A program made the translations under genes and the position numbers. Below the pieces are notes generated by a model. The model saw only the letters and a program-made list of their open reading frames with translations. It searched no databases and was not told where the DNA came from. A stretch of DNA of 64,000 bases from positions 4,829,182 to 4,893,181 of the forward strand of contig NC_087384.1 in the NCBI RefSeq assembly GCF_963675165.1, read 5' to 3'. The DNA is from Halichondria panicea. Taxonomy: Eukaryota > Porifera > Demospongiae > Suberitida > Halichondriidae. This document shows positions 33,447 to 44,811 of the stretch, piece by piece. Position 1 is the first letter of the stretch. Each line of letters begins with the position of its first letter.

Positions 33447-36400
33447 ATGGATGCTAAGAAGAAGAGAAAACTGCCAAAGAATTTAACTGAAGCATCAAAA
33501 CAGGCTAGGGCATACCTTATGTCATCAAGCAAGATTACTAAAGCTTGTGAATTGTTCAAGACTATTGAGCTGCCTGCATCTTCAAAAGACATATCTGAGC
33601 ATGATATCGCTACGTACCTGGTGGGACGATATGGTATCAACAAGATAGCACCGATATGTTTAGCCTCGATCCCAGGCCGAGTTTTCGCTTTTATAACGGT
33701 TAGGTGAACAACTGGTTCGCCTAACCGTTATAAAAGCGAAAACTCGGCCTGGGATCGAGGCTAGGATATGTTCCGTGCTTTCTGGATTTCCGAAGACACT
33801 AAACACCTTCCATGTATCCAAGTACATAGCAAAAGTCACAGATATGGATGATGCACACTTGCTAGCCTCTTTCATTACGATTCATTGTCCACACCTAATA
33901 GCCACATTCACATCTAACCATCCATCACCAACTCTGTTAGCTCCTCCAGTGTCTAACTGCTTTGAATGCCAACGTCAATTGACTTCAAATCATGACTGTG
34001 AAGTAAGTAATAAAATATGCACTTTGGTTTTATAAACTTCTCCAGGTCACCTTTTACACATTATCTGGTGTGAAGAAATTGCCGAAAGTCACTCTTAGGT
34101 GTCAGCCATGTGGTTTGACTTATAACTATGCGATGTGGGGGAGAAAACAAACCTCTGGCTTTCAATACTATCAGAGCCAGCAAAATTTAATTGAAGTTTA
34201 TGACACCGTTTTCTTCACTCGGCCTCTCCTAGAATTTCAGTGCTCCCTTGCGTAAGTACATTATGTATAATGCACTGTATATATAATTATATATAGCGCG
34301 GAATTTTGGGTTGACTGCTTACCGAAATCACTCCCATGCAGGTTACGCTTTCTATCTTTGCACCTAACTGCTATATTATACCTCAAAAACAGTGAAAATT
34401 AAGCCCCTCGGCTATATGTATATGGTATTATTATATTATAACAGTCATTGCAATCATTTGCTCCTATCAAGTTTATCACTCCGCAGGAACCACTCATGGG
34501 TTTCCTTCCAGGGTTTTAGTGAAACATACAATGACACTCATTCTCTCAACAAGGACCAAGGTTTTATGCTATAATTATAATTATATTAATATATATAAAT
34601 TCAATTATATACACATGGCTTGCATCCGCATTAATTTTACTTCTTGTTAATTCAGCCATGACAGAAAAGATTGAAGCAGATGCATTCTACAATGGAGAGA
34701 TTGAGAATGAAATTAGGTTTCTTGTACTAGCAACCAATCCTACTTTTTCCCTAAGTCATTTCACCTTCAAACGAGACAGTGACAGAGAGGAAACAATGGA
34801 AATGATTGAAACAATTCGCTCATGCAGTATATACCCTCACTGTGAAACTGACTGCACTGCTGTTTGCAAGAAAAGAGGAAAGTTTTTCTACTCATAATAA
34901 TAATAATATATATACATTGCTATTATCATTATAATATAGGTTGTGGCACTCTGTGGGTTACTGACGGGATTTGGAAACTTGTTTTTCCACATTGCATGCA
35001 CAGACTGAAGGTAAATGCACAAAAATTATCATCCAAGTCCTGCAACATACATTCAGTATTATTATTATTGTCATCGTTCACAGTATGTTGTGGACCGAAT
35101 TCCATCAATATCTATGCCAGATGTGTGCACCTATCCGCCGGTGCCTGGAAAAGCTTTTTGTCAGGATCACTGCCAGTATTTGGAGTCACAGGTACCACCA
35201 GTACCAACAGATCTCAGGAGTTTTTTGAAGCACTGCAAAGTTCAAAATGGTGAAATAATTACAATAATTATACACCATTATACTGAATAGTCTATGCATG
35301 ATGCATGTGCTACAAAATAATATTACTGCATGTATATATACACTGGAACTTGTATAGTATAATTATTAATCCCATATCACATCCAGTCCAGTAATATTGC
35401 TGATATACTTTGTTGAGTATATAATTATAATTGCTATGTGAACTTTATCCTCAGTCTGAGAGAAAGCAGCTGGTTAATTCAGCATGCTGCCAATAACTGT
35501 ATTCGAATAACGGCGGCAGCTGAACATTTTTTAGAGATAATCTTAAAAGATTGTTACTTAAGCTATATATTAGCACTCTTTAACCATGCATGCATGTACT
35601 CACTAATTATGTGCACCCTGATATAGGAGATGATGTTTCGGTTAACTTTGATGAAGAGAAAACAATAGACACGGTTCTACAAAACACTACTTCTGAAATT
35701 GAAATAGGAAAATCTGCAGCTATTTCTCAAGGTATATAATATTTAATGTATAGTGTGCGCATATAATTATACTATAATTAGGAACCCATGATCTACTAGC
35801 AACAAACCCATCACTGTTGCCAAAGAGCCTTCATGTTGCCAAACCGATGACAGAGTCTACAGAATGTCGCAAAATTACTGGAAAAGCAAAACGTCTCCGG
35901 AGGTGGTCGAGGGGACACCAATTTGTTGTGAGAGCAGGAGGCCATATAGAAGCTTGGCAACCATTATACAAGTGAGAACACGCATGCAGTATAATGTACT
36001 GCACACATAATTATGTGGATGCGTTATTTTATATAATGATATACGTGCAGGTCGGAATCACCAATGCAAGTTTTTTTCATCCTAATCAAGTGGCTTCAAA
36101 CGTTGAGTCAACAGCCAAACTACCAATTTCTGCCAACTGCTATGTACCTAGCGTATGACAACATGTGCAATGTGAATAGACTGAAGGTTGCAAGAGCAGC
36201 CTTACCATTACCGCCCCCAATGGACAAGGCATGGCTCAATATCGAGAAGATAATTGACACGTTCCACCTTCCCAATCATGTAAACCCTGAATGCCATACG
36301 CTATATTCTCCTCAAAGGCTCAAAGAAAAGTGCCCTGACGCAAACACACAGGCTGGCGAGCAGACGTTTGTCTGGCTTGGTAGATTTAAGCATATTCTGT

Positions 36401-36522
36401 GTGCAATGAATAAGCAGCACCATCTATTTTACCTGCACAGAATGGTTCGAAGGAGGAATGCATACACAGTGAAATGCTATAAAGCTGGAAAAAAACCCAT
36501 TCTGCCAAGATCCAAACTCTAA
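33447..36522 (+). pseudogene. KDZ (Kyakuja-Dileera-Zisupton) transposase-like gene, interrupted by a MITE
   Basis: Exons: 33447-34002 (holding a 104-bp MITE plus target duplication), 34046-34251, 34487-34560, 34656 to about 34867, 34940-35010, 35084-35249, 35627-35731, 35782-35971 and 36051-36522. Without the insert, exon 1 is exactly 148 codons. An N-terminal Cys cluster (CFECQRQL, HDC, CQPCGLTYNYAMWG) fits the CxC modules found with KDZ. VTDGIWKLVFPHCMHRL, then YDNMCN and GEQTFVWLGRF, match the three conserved blocks of KDZ catalytic domains and keep D, D and E. A second Cys/His cluster follows the first block (CTYPPVPGKAFCQDHC). The last exon carries FHLPNHVNPECHTLYSP. The exon 4 donor is unclear; GC-AG at 34868 keeps the frame. 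With the insert, exon 1 shifts frame and meets a stop, so this allele should be dead. Confidence 0.75.
33661..33764. mobile_element. Young hairpin MITE inside the KDZ coding exon
   Basis: A near-perfect palindrome begins TAGCCTCGATCCCAGGCCGA and ends with its reverse complement. The 49-bp arms differ at one base only. Flanks GATATGTT (33653-33660 and 33765-33772) form an 8-bp target duplication. Older relatives lie at 20519-20760, 21390-21470, 27129-27214 and 56390-56412. Net gain is 112 bp, which is not a multiple of three. Confidence 0.9.
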
Positions 36523-36559
36523 TTGACTCATTCTCCTGAATGCTGAAATGCTATATACT

Positions 36560-37200
36560 TGCATGCATACCTATGTATTCCCTTTAACAATCTCTCTAGT
36601 TCCGTGTAGCAATCATGCAAATGTTCATGCAATGTTTGATGATCAGTGATTCACTGGTCACTAGTCAATTGGAAGGGATGTTGCCACAATGGAGCGAGCT
36701 AATCTGATGGCTTGAATTGATGATCTTATAGAAGTGAAAATGAGAGGCAGAATCTTAGCCATCTCGGCCAATTCATTGCCGAGATGTAGGATTGCCCCCA
36801 TTTGTGTACAAATGTTATTTGTCGATGTTGCAGCAGGGCCAAGGACATCACGAGTGGGGTGAAGGATTTTGTGGATTGGACTTTCATACATTCTGCTCAA
36901 TAGCCCATCCGCAGCGATGTTTTGGAGGACTCCTTATGTGACGTTTGCTGCATGTGGTCCCAGGAGGTGTTCTCCGGAGATTGGCTGTAGGTGTGGTTCT
37001 GATAGGAAGTTACGTTTCTGATCTCGGTTGGGAAACTTCCCTTAGGGCATAAAGACAGGTTGACCATCTATGGTTTGACGACGGTTTGATAGAGAACTCG
37101 TACTCAGTGTTAAATGAGAAGTGTGGGAGCCGGGCCGGGTAGGTACGTTGAAACCGAATTCTGACACGGGGAGAGCAGTCAGGCAGCTTGAGGCACCTTT
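36560..37200 (-). pseudogene. Decayed coding-like fragment downstream of the KDZ gene
   Basis: On the minus strand a segment of about 79 residues (36661-36897) starts MYESPIHKILHPTRDVLGP and includes LAEMAKILPLIFTSIRSSI; it is amphipathic and helix-like. The sequence just upstream (36900-37100) continues to look protein-like but is interrupted. I do not recognise it. It may be an old gene end or part of the neighbouring element. Confidence 0.3.
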
Positions 37201-40200
37201 CTCCTAGGCTGAGTGTTTGTTTTGGGCTGGTATAGTGTGTACGTACCTAGCTCCAGTTTGTGTGTAATGAAAATTTTCTAACAACTGGCCTTACCCAAAC
37301 AGACCACACCCTCAAGCCATCTCAAATCATGCATCAAATGGCATGCATGCACGCAATATTCATATAGATCAAAGTATAGATTATGGTTAGACCATTATAA
37401 TCGTATACAATACTCATACAATCAGATCATTATGAAATTGATCTTACGTGTACATCATGCACACCAACAAGACTAACAAATTATCATCAATGCATCACAC
37501 TGGTGCGTTGAGCCTCGTTGCACAGTGGCAAAAAACAGATACAATAACTTTTTACCGTAATGACCTTATTATCATTATGGAGAACAATCATGAATCGTGA
37601 ATCTATATAGATTAACATCTTTTGAAACCTACCTTTTGCCAGTCAAAGCTTGCATAATAAAATGCTATATGTTCGGAATTTCCTCCCCCAACAACAGCTC
37701 CCTAGTTCATACGAGTGGTGAGATCAATACGTTCAATGGAGGCCTTCAATGGAGGCTACTTAAAATAAAATGCCACGACGCACTGTCCCATGGTTGTGTG
37801 TGTGTGTAGAGGGGGGGGGGTAAACAAAATTAGTGGTATATAAAAATTATATTGACTTGGCGGTATCTCAAATATTTACTACAGCATTGAGGTCTTTGAG
37901 AGATACGTATACGAACACATATAATCATTAAATCTAGGAGAGTCAAATTAGGTAGCTATATTTATTGGGAAAATTGATCAATTTAACTAAACGGATATTA
38001 TTATAGAACTTATAGTGTAGCAGTGTAGCTACATGCAGGATGTCACCTGGAGCCGGGGTGGCGTCTTGGCTGATCCAAAGGCAGAAGGAGCCTGAGACTA
38101 TTGTGAGTTTGACCTGTATAGCGGGTGAGTGAGGGTGCATGCCAGGTCCCAACGATAACCCTACCATGGAGAGGACGACAATACATGGACAATTGCAGCA
38201 ATTCATTGTACCCATCAAGGATTAAGGAAATGACAGATGTGCTGGGTGTTTTCAAGGATGCCAATGCACTCAGAAGGAGCTAGTAGGTATAAAGGATAAA
38301 TGCTCCATATACAGGTCGACATTTGGCTTAAGTGAGTCTATATAACTACTGTGTGTGTGTTAATGTTGCTGCTCCTAGCTTGTATCAATTGATCCGGTGC
38401 TCATGTACTCTAAGCTGACGTACTGTAGACTATGGTGTTAGAGTAAAATACTAATGCTCAGACACATACGGTTATTGTACAGTCTATCCCGAATACTGCA
38501 TGACTTTCACACAAATGTATATCTTAATTGTATACCGGTATACATCTACTTGCACAGCAATTATCACTCCTTATAGCCTAGCTCCTAGCTACTCGTTTAT
38601 GCTTGGTGCTCGAGGTGAGCGAAGACAGTTTCCGGAAAAATACTTTTCCCAGATAAAATGTATTGTGAGTATAGTAGCCCTATATGCATACACTAAGTTT
38701 GAGCTCATCATTAAAAAAATAAAGCAAGTAACAAGTTATAGCAGAGTTACCGTCGCGATCGCTAGTTGGACGAATATTGAGCCCCATGCACCCACTAAAC
38801 GCTACACTTAACCTACATTATCAGCTACGTCGTTTAAGTTCACCACGTGTTTACATTGTAGGGCTCATATTTCGTTCGATCGCGATGGTAGCTCAGCTAA
38901 GTTGTTGCTTGATTCATTCTAGCTAGGCCCAGAACTGAGGGCATGCACTCAGTACTCATGCAGTAGACAAGTCTGCAGTTCCAGTGTGGACTTAAAACAG
39001 GATGTGACATTGTTGGTCATAATTATATGCTCCTAAACCGGCTGATATTTACATTCCGTTAGCAAGAGGACTGCTGTGACTGACTATTAGCTAAGTATAT
39101 TCTTGTCATGTGTGCATGCACAGTTCAGATTCAATCTGCTGCAGTTTACCATTCAGTCCCTTACTCACTGTCATGTGACGACAGTCCACTTGCATTTTCC
39201 AACATTATATATTAAATGTTAATTTGTGGTAGTTCAAGTAATCTGTTCTTAAAGACAATGGCTACATGTATACTGATTCATTTCGTCATATTTGTGTACC
39301 GGTATTTGAAGTCATTATTGTCTCATTAAACACATTTGGAGTAACGTAACCTTATAATTATCATGGTATAACCTCCCAATAAAGGAATCTTCTGAATAGC
39401 AGACAAAACTACCTGCACCAACTTGTCCATTATTCGGTTCTACTTTTGTAGTATAGTAACAAGATATACATATCCCTTGTGTGAAAGTCTGGAATAGACT
39501 GTACGATAACCATATATGCGTCCATAGTTATGCCTGCATCCATTGTGTGTGATGCAGGTGCAATGAAGGCAACTGTATACGTATAGTGATCATCAGCTCT
39601 GTGTATTTGTCTGTGTCCTAAACGTATACCTGCCCACTCATGCTGTGTTGTGCGATTATAAGCTTCTGCATGTTAGCTTTTGCACATAATGCCCTTTATT
39701 GGAAGCTTCTATCCCAAGCATAATTATAACACGGTCATTTCCTGTTTTAACTGATATATTCGTGGTGTAAACTGTAAACACTTTGTAAATTTGTCTTGCA
39801 CTATAGAGAGTGCAATTTAATGCCACCAAACACTCCAAGGCCAGGATCTGAGTGCCACTATTAATTAGTATGGGGTGTAGCGTAGGTGAATTTCATTTTA
39901 TGGGGGAATTTTTATGATATAATTATAGGGACACAAAATTCTTTCACGGTGTCATAAAAATTGGCCCCCTAGGAAGGGAAAATATATTTTATGTTTCCCT
40001 TGGTGGTTAACCCCTAACACCTATTAAACGCACTCACTATGAACTTACACAGTACAGTACTGCATAAGTTCATGCATTTTGAGGGAATGTGCACGTGCAG
40101 TTGTGCATGTTTACTTTGTGTAGACTGTAAATGCAGTTCTGTTGATTTGCTGCTATGATATCAACTATTACTCCCAACAATCATTATACTTTGCATGTTT

Positions 40201-40364
40201 TAAATAAGTGAGTGGGTGTGGGTGGGAGTACACTAATAACGTTATGTTGAAGTACTACATACATCTATTTTAAATGTACACGGCCATTATGTGTAAAGTG
40301 AATGTCAATTACATTAAAACAAGCAAATGATATACTTTGCCTCATCTGCGAAGCCAATGCAACG
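37201..40364. other. Long spacer with little recognisable content
   Basis: No intact gene is seen. It contains the loose direct repeat at 37503-37610 (partner at 29857), a G-run after a TG tract at 37794-37819, and a possible NACHT remnant at 38043-38264. The last 250 bp (from about 40130) are the duplicated upstream region of the kinase-Kelch gene; compare 44610-44800. Confidence 0.4.
38043..38264 (-). pseudogene. Possible remnant of a NACHT/NLR-type domain
   Basis: Minus-strand translation contains SVISLILDGYNELLQ, which resembles the Walker B segment of NACHT ATPases (hydrophobic stretch, LDGxDEL), then GRVIVGTWHAPSL where NACHT proteins have a sensor strand of the type GRVLPGxxVIVTSRP. 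Nothing else of the domain was found nearby. NLR genes are numerous in sponges and cnidarians, so a fossil is plausible, but the match is short. Confidence 0.3.
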
Positions 40365-42746
40365 ATGGCTGAAAGAGAAATCATTACTGAACGACAGTTT
40401 AACTTCCAAAGCGTGCAACTCTTTAAGACTGATACCCTTGGTACTGGCTCTTATGGAGCAGTGTGTAAAGCCAAGTGTGACCAACTACTCTGTGCTGCCA
40501 AGCTACTCAATCCAGTGCTTTTCCAAATGCAAGCACACTTGAACAATGAGCACATACAACCATTTCTACGCTTCGAAACAGAATGTCGATTCCTAAGTCT
40601 CATCAACCACCCCAACATCATTCAATACCTTGGAACCTACCAGGATCCCGACACAAATGCACCAGTTCTTCTCATGGAGCTTATGGACGAGAGTTTGACA
40701 CACTTCCTGGAGTCATCACCTGGAGACATTACCTATTACATTCAAGTAAACCTCTCCTATGACATAGCCCAAGCACTTGCCTTTCTCCACTCCAATGGCA
40801 TCATCCATCGCGACCTCTCTAGCAACAATGTCCTACTAGCAGGTAGTCGAGCTAAAGTGAGTGATTTCGGAATGTCAAGGTTCACAACTACACATATGAC
40901 CAAGTGCCCAGGAACACCAGCCTACATGTCGCCCGAGGCCCTAAATGAACCACCTCTCTACACGGAGAGGCTAGATAGCTTTTGTTTGGGTGTTTTGATC
41001 GTGCAGATTGCTACTAGGCTACCACCCAGCCCTACAAATCGATTTGAACTCATTGAACTGCCAAATTCACAAGAACTCTCACAGAAAGTCATTGCTCAAG
41101 TTCCCATATCCGAAGTACAGCGGAGACATGACCACATCGACCTCATTGGCACCACCCACCCCCTGTTGCATATTGCTTTAGACTGTCTCCAAGATCATGA
41201 AACTGATAGGCCAACATCACAAGAAATATGTCAAGCTCTGTCTGATATTAGAGGGTCAATTTCATGTAAAACATCAATTTCATGTAAAACATTAGTACAG
41301 ACTAGTATTTCTCCAAGTGTTGACCACATGATTGTTCAGTTACAGCAGCAAATTAAAGAAAAAGACATGAAGATCCTAGAAAAAGACAGGCTAATGCAAA
41401 CAAAGGATGATTTACTGAAAATACTCGAAGTGGAGATGCTCGCCTTTGTCAGAGAATTGCAAGAAGTTGATGTTCAACTTAGAACAACTGAGGAAAAACT
41501 ACAAGGTATAAGCAATCAACTTCAGGCTCATAATGTTGAAGTACAAGCTGGAATTGAGAAATTACAAACAATGTATGTAGACCTAAAAGCTACCGAAGTT
41601 GAATTACAAAAGAAGGATGACTATATTGCTGAAACAGAAGCTAAAATTCTCACAAAGCAAAGCGATCTTGAAGCAAAATGTGCTAATCAGGAAGTGGAAG
41701 CTCCTGCTCTTCTTATCAAGAAAAAGAATCGAGCGATCACCACAGCTAAGTTTGAGACCAAAATTGTAATTGCTCCAAAAATTCCAAGCAAAGAACCACC
41801 ATCAGTTAGAACACAAACACAGCAAACAGCTTATCACAAACAGATTCTCGTACCACCAAAGCCCTATGCATCGCACACCCCCGCTGCCAAAAAGAAGCTG
41901 TCTTTAACCTGGAAACTTCTGCCTGATGCTTTATGCAGTATTTCTGCTGGGTCATCTGCTGTCCTCGGTAACAGGGCTTATTTCATGTCTCGAAGTAGCA
42001 ATGCTGTTTTCAAATTTGACTACAAGAGCAAGACATGGTCAGAAATGCCTCAAATTCCTGTCAGTGATGTCGCAATTGTGAGCGTGGCTCGTTTTCTCAC
42101 CTCTGTAGGGGGTTGGTGCTCAGACAGTGAGAGTAACAAACTGTACAGCTTCATAGATGGTAACTGGACCGAATATTTCCCACCAATGCCAACCAAACGT
42201 AGGCATCCTGCAGCCGTGTGTGCTAACACATTTTTGATAGTAGCTGGAGGCACTTTGGCAACAACAAACCTCTCGACAGTCGAGGTTTTCAACACTCGTA
42301 CATACCATTGGTCTGTTGTGTCTTCCCTCCCGTTTCCGATGGGTCAACCTTCAGCTGTTGTGTTGAAGGACTCTGTGTTTATAGTAGATGGCGATAGAGT
42401 CGCTAAAAAAGAACAGCATTCGGTAATTTGTTCATCTGTTTCTACACTCGCCTCTTCATTATCTTGCCATTTTGTTTGGAAAAGAATTTCCAAGCTTCCA
42501 CTGTGTCAGTCAACTTTAGCCACTCTTGATGGGCACCTATTTGCTTTTGGAGGTTGGAGCTCTGAAAATTCAGCCGCTAGTGATGTGTACAGACTTAATA
42601 AAGCAATTAACTTGTGGGATTTTGTTGGACATATGTCGACTGGTCGGTGTAATTGCCTAACAGCTACACTTCCTGGTGAGAGGGTGATGGTGGTGGGTTC
42701 GTGTGTGGAGAAAGAGTCAACTTTGGCTGAAACTGCTCATCTGTGA
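40365..42746 (+). CDS. TKL-like protein kinase - coiled coil - Kelch protein, copy 1
   Basis: An intronless frame of 793 residues from the ATG conserved in both copies (MAEREI); an in-frame ATG at 40302 is not conserved. The kinase domain covers about 20-295: Gly loop GTGSYGAV (26-33), Lys46 in CAAKLL, HRDLSSNN (148-155), DFG (167-169) and SPE at 189. All catalytic residues are present, so it should be active. A heptad-rich coiled coil (about 330-450, with TTEEKLQGISNQLQA) suggests dimerisation. A basic linker follows, then at least four Kelch-type repeats (about 520-790; TWSEMPQIPV, YFPPMPTKRRHP, WSVVSSLPFP, FAFGGWSSENSA), a likely ligand-binding propeller. No signal peptide or membrane segment, so it is probably cytosolic. 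The exact kinase subfamily is uncertain. Confidence 0.92.
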   Translation: MAEREIITERQFNFQSVQLFKTDTLGTGSYGAVCKAKCDQLLCAAKLLNPVLFQMQAHLNNEHIQPFLRFETECRFLSLINHPNIIQYLGTYQDPDTNAPVLLMELMDESLTHFLESSPGDITYYIQVNLSYDIAQALAFLHSNGIIHRDLSSNNVLLAGSRAKVSDFGMSRFTTTHMTKCPGTPAYMSPEALNEPPLYTERLDSFCLGVLIVQIATRLPPSPTNRFELIELPNSQELSQKVIAQVPISEVQRRHDHIDLIGTTHPLLHIALDCLQDHETDRPTSQEICQALSDIRGSISCKTSISCKTLVQTSISPSVDHMIVQLQQQIKEKDMKILEKDRLMQTKDDLLKILEVEMLAFVRELQEVDVQLRTTEEKLQGISNQLQAHNVEVQAGIEKLQTMYVDLKATEVELQKKDDYIAETEAKILTKQSDLEAKCANQEVEAPALLIKKKNRAITTAKFETKIVIAPKIPSKEPPSVRTQTQQTAYHKQILVPPKPYASHTPAAKKKLSLTWKLLPDALCSISAGSSAVLGNRAYFMSRSSNAVFKFDYKSKTWSEMPQIPVSDVAIVSVARFLTSVGGWCSDSESNKLYSFIDGNWTEYFPPMPTKRRHPAAVCANTFLIVAGGTLATTNLSTVEVFNTRTYHWSVVSSLPFPMGQPSAVVLKDSVFIVDGDRVAKKEQHSVICSSVSTLASSLSCHFVWKRISKLPLCQSTLATLDGHLFAFGGWSSENSAASDVYRLNKAINLWDFVGHMSTGRCNCLTATLPGERVMVVGSCVEKESTLAETAHL

Positions 42747-44811
42747 CTTCGTTATGGTTAATAATATGATTGTGTGCTAATCTGAAGATTTTTTGAGTTG
42801 ATGTTCTGTCACGAAACTATGATAGTATAGGCATTACTAGTACACATTTAGCTGATGCATTGTAGTTATTTCGTACTACTGTACATGATGTTGTGTCATA
42901 ATTATGTCTACATGCAGCTACTTTTGTGAATGAGCCAAATCTTAATCAGCACCCTTTGCAAAGATTGTGTCATTACCAGTACCAGTTTAGATTTTGTGAT
43001 TTTATTTTTGCGAAGTGATTAACACTTGTGTATTTCTAAGTTATGTATATAGTTTATAACGCACTAGCTATATAGCAGTCTCCTCACAGTACATGTATTT
43101 GTGATCAATTGACATTCTACCGTCTTGAAGATGAGTATCAGTTGATGAACTTCCATCGCTGCGCTGCCTCTATCGACTGCACTTATATATACAAACGCCT
43201 GCAACTAATGGACAACTGTCTCTCAAGTATGAAGAAAGTTACTCTATACCCAGCTTAATTTGTAAATGTTTGACGCTTGCAAACAGTCTAGTAATACGGT
43301 ATACTAGTTTCTCCCAACCTAGTTACAAATCGACAACACGAACACAGTTCTAATCTTGTTCCACCTTCCCTAAAGTGGTCAGGAGCGTGGCTAAGCTGTT
43401 ATGACATAATCATGGGGAAGAAACCCCTTGTTTGGAACCTAGACTCTCATGGGGTGGGCAGTCCTAGGACTCCAATGTACGGCAGATACCCATGCACGAC
43501 AGTGAGTTTATTGGAGGAGGGTGCTAATACTTTGCCTTGAATAAATTGCGTTACGGTATATTTTAGATTCATTTTGCAAAATCGATTGTGTATGGTGCCT
43601 CAAGAATGAAAGACTCTATAAACGTTAAGAAACCATCATTATAAAACACTATACATGTAATTCATTGGTGAAATTAAGTCATGTTCTTTTGCTAACTAGC
43701 TATACCTTTGAGTGCCTGTATCTGAGTCTATATAGGCACTCAAAGGTAATCTATCACGCCTATGAGTATACAATCCCTCCCACGACCCCTCTAGTCTCAG
43801 ACTCCCCCCCCAGCATGGCGGCAGTGCCTGGGACCCCAGTGTGGAAACACTCCAGTAAGGTGATGACTGTGTACACAGCTTCTCTGTTTGTGCATGCATG
43901 CACGAGCCCGTGGCATGTGTGTTTACTTACTTTCTGTGTTTACTCTAGTCCAATGAATTAGTAGACACCTGTTGTTTATGTTTAATTGTTGCATATGCAT
44001 ACACGAAAGTGTGTTTCTCTCTCTCTCTCTAGAGCTCCTCTCTCTGATCGATCTCAGACCTGATAAGTGGAACTACAACAGAAGATTGTTTTACAAAATT
44101 CATGATTTACAGTGGGTAAACATCACTATAAACAGGAGCATAAATAAGAGAAGGAGCGGCTGCATGACTACGGGGATCGCGTTTCGTAAGTGGCTATGAC
44201 CGCATTTCTATATAATTACATGCAGCTGTCACTAAGTGGTTCATGAATCCTTACACGTGTTGTACGCAATACAGTGATGCGGTTTGCAAGCACTCCATAA
44301 AAAGAAATGCAGTTTCACAGGCAATTATAAGACGGGTATACGTTGAAGTTAGCTGCTCCTTCTCTTATAGGATCCTGCTATACACTTAGTAAACTTCCTC
44401 AACATTACTTGTAGACTAGTAGTCAGCCCGTCTTCATTGCACAACCATTATTATTATCCTTTCTGTACTATGAAAGTCTTCTAGTCAGTGGGACATAATT
44501 GCCGAAAGAGAATATACAGCATAGAAGTACTTTGGCAGAATATTAATGCAATTATATTGACACAGATACCCCTCCATAGTATGTGTACATGCATGCATGG
44601 TATATGCATTTCTGTTGATTTGCTTACTACTATTACTCCAACAATCATGATATACGAGTGGGTGTGAGTGTGGGTGGAAGTGCATTTTATCCAAACACAC
44701 AATATATAATAACGTTATGTCGAAGTACTCTTCATTTGTTATTATGTAAAGTGAATGACAAACAAGCAAGCTATTTTGATACTTTGCCTCATCTGCTAAG
44801 GCAATACAACG
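42747..44811. other. Spacer inside the tandem duplication, with a weak two-exon candidate
   Basis: Mostly non-coding. A possible exon at about 43815-43853 (ATG, MAAVPGTPVWKHS) could splice in phase to 44032-44115 (LLSLIDLRPDKWNYNRRLF and on), bounded by CTCTCTCTAG and a GTAAAC donor. The matching first exon in the second unit (about 48040) has a 4-base shift, and no downstream exons were found. It is probably a fragment. A hairpin around 43706-43749 pairs ACCTTTGAGTGCCTGTAT with a reverse copy. Confidence 0.3.

Noticed and set aside
35454-35500. Extra KDZ exon starting SERKQLVNSACCQ
   Set aside because: It follows CTCAG but would break the frame from exon 6; 35249 joins directly to 35627 in phase.
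40302-40364. Upstream in-frame ATG for kinase-Kelch copy 1
   Set aside because: It is not conserved in copy 2, where the frame starts at the ATG matching 40365.
43815-44115. A two-exon gene starting MAAVPGTPVWKHS
   Set aside because: The matching start in the second duplication unit is shifted by four bases and no further exons were found. It is kept only as a weak candidate in the spacer note.
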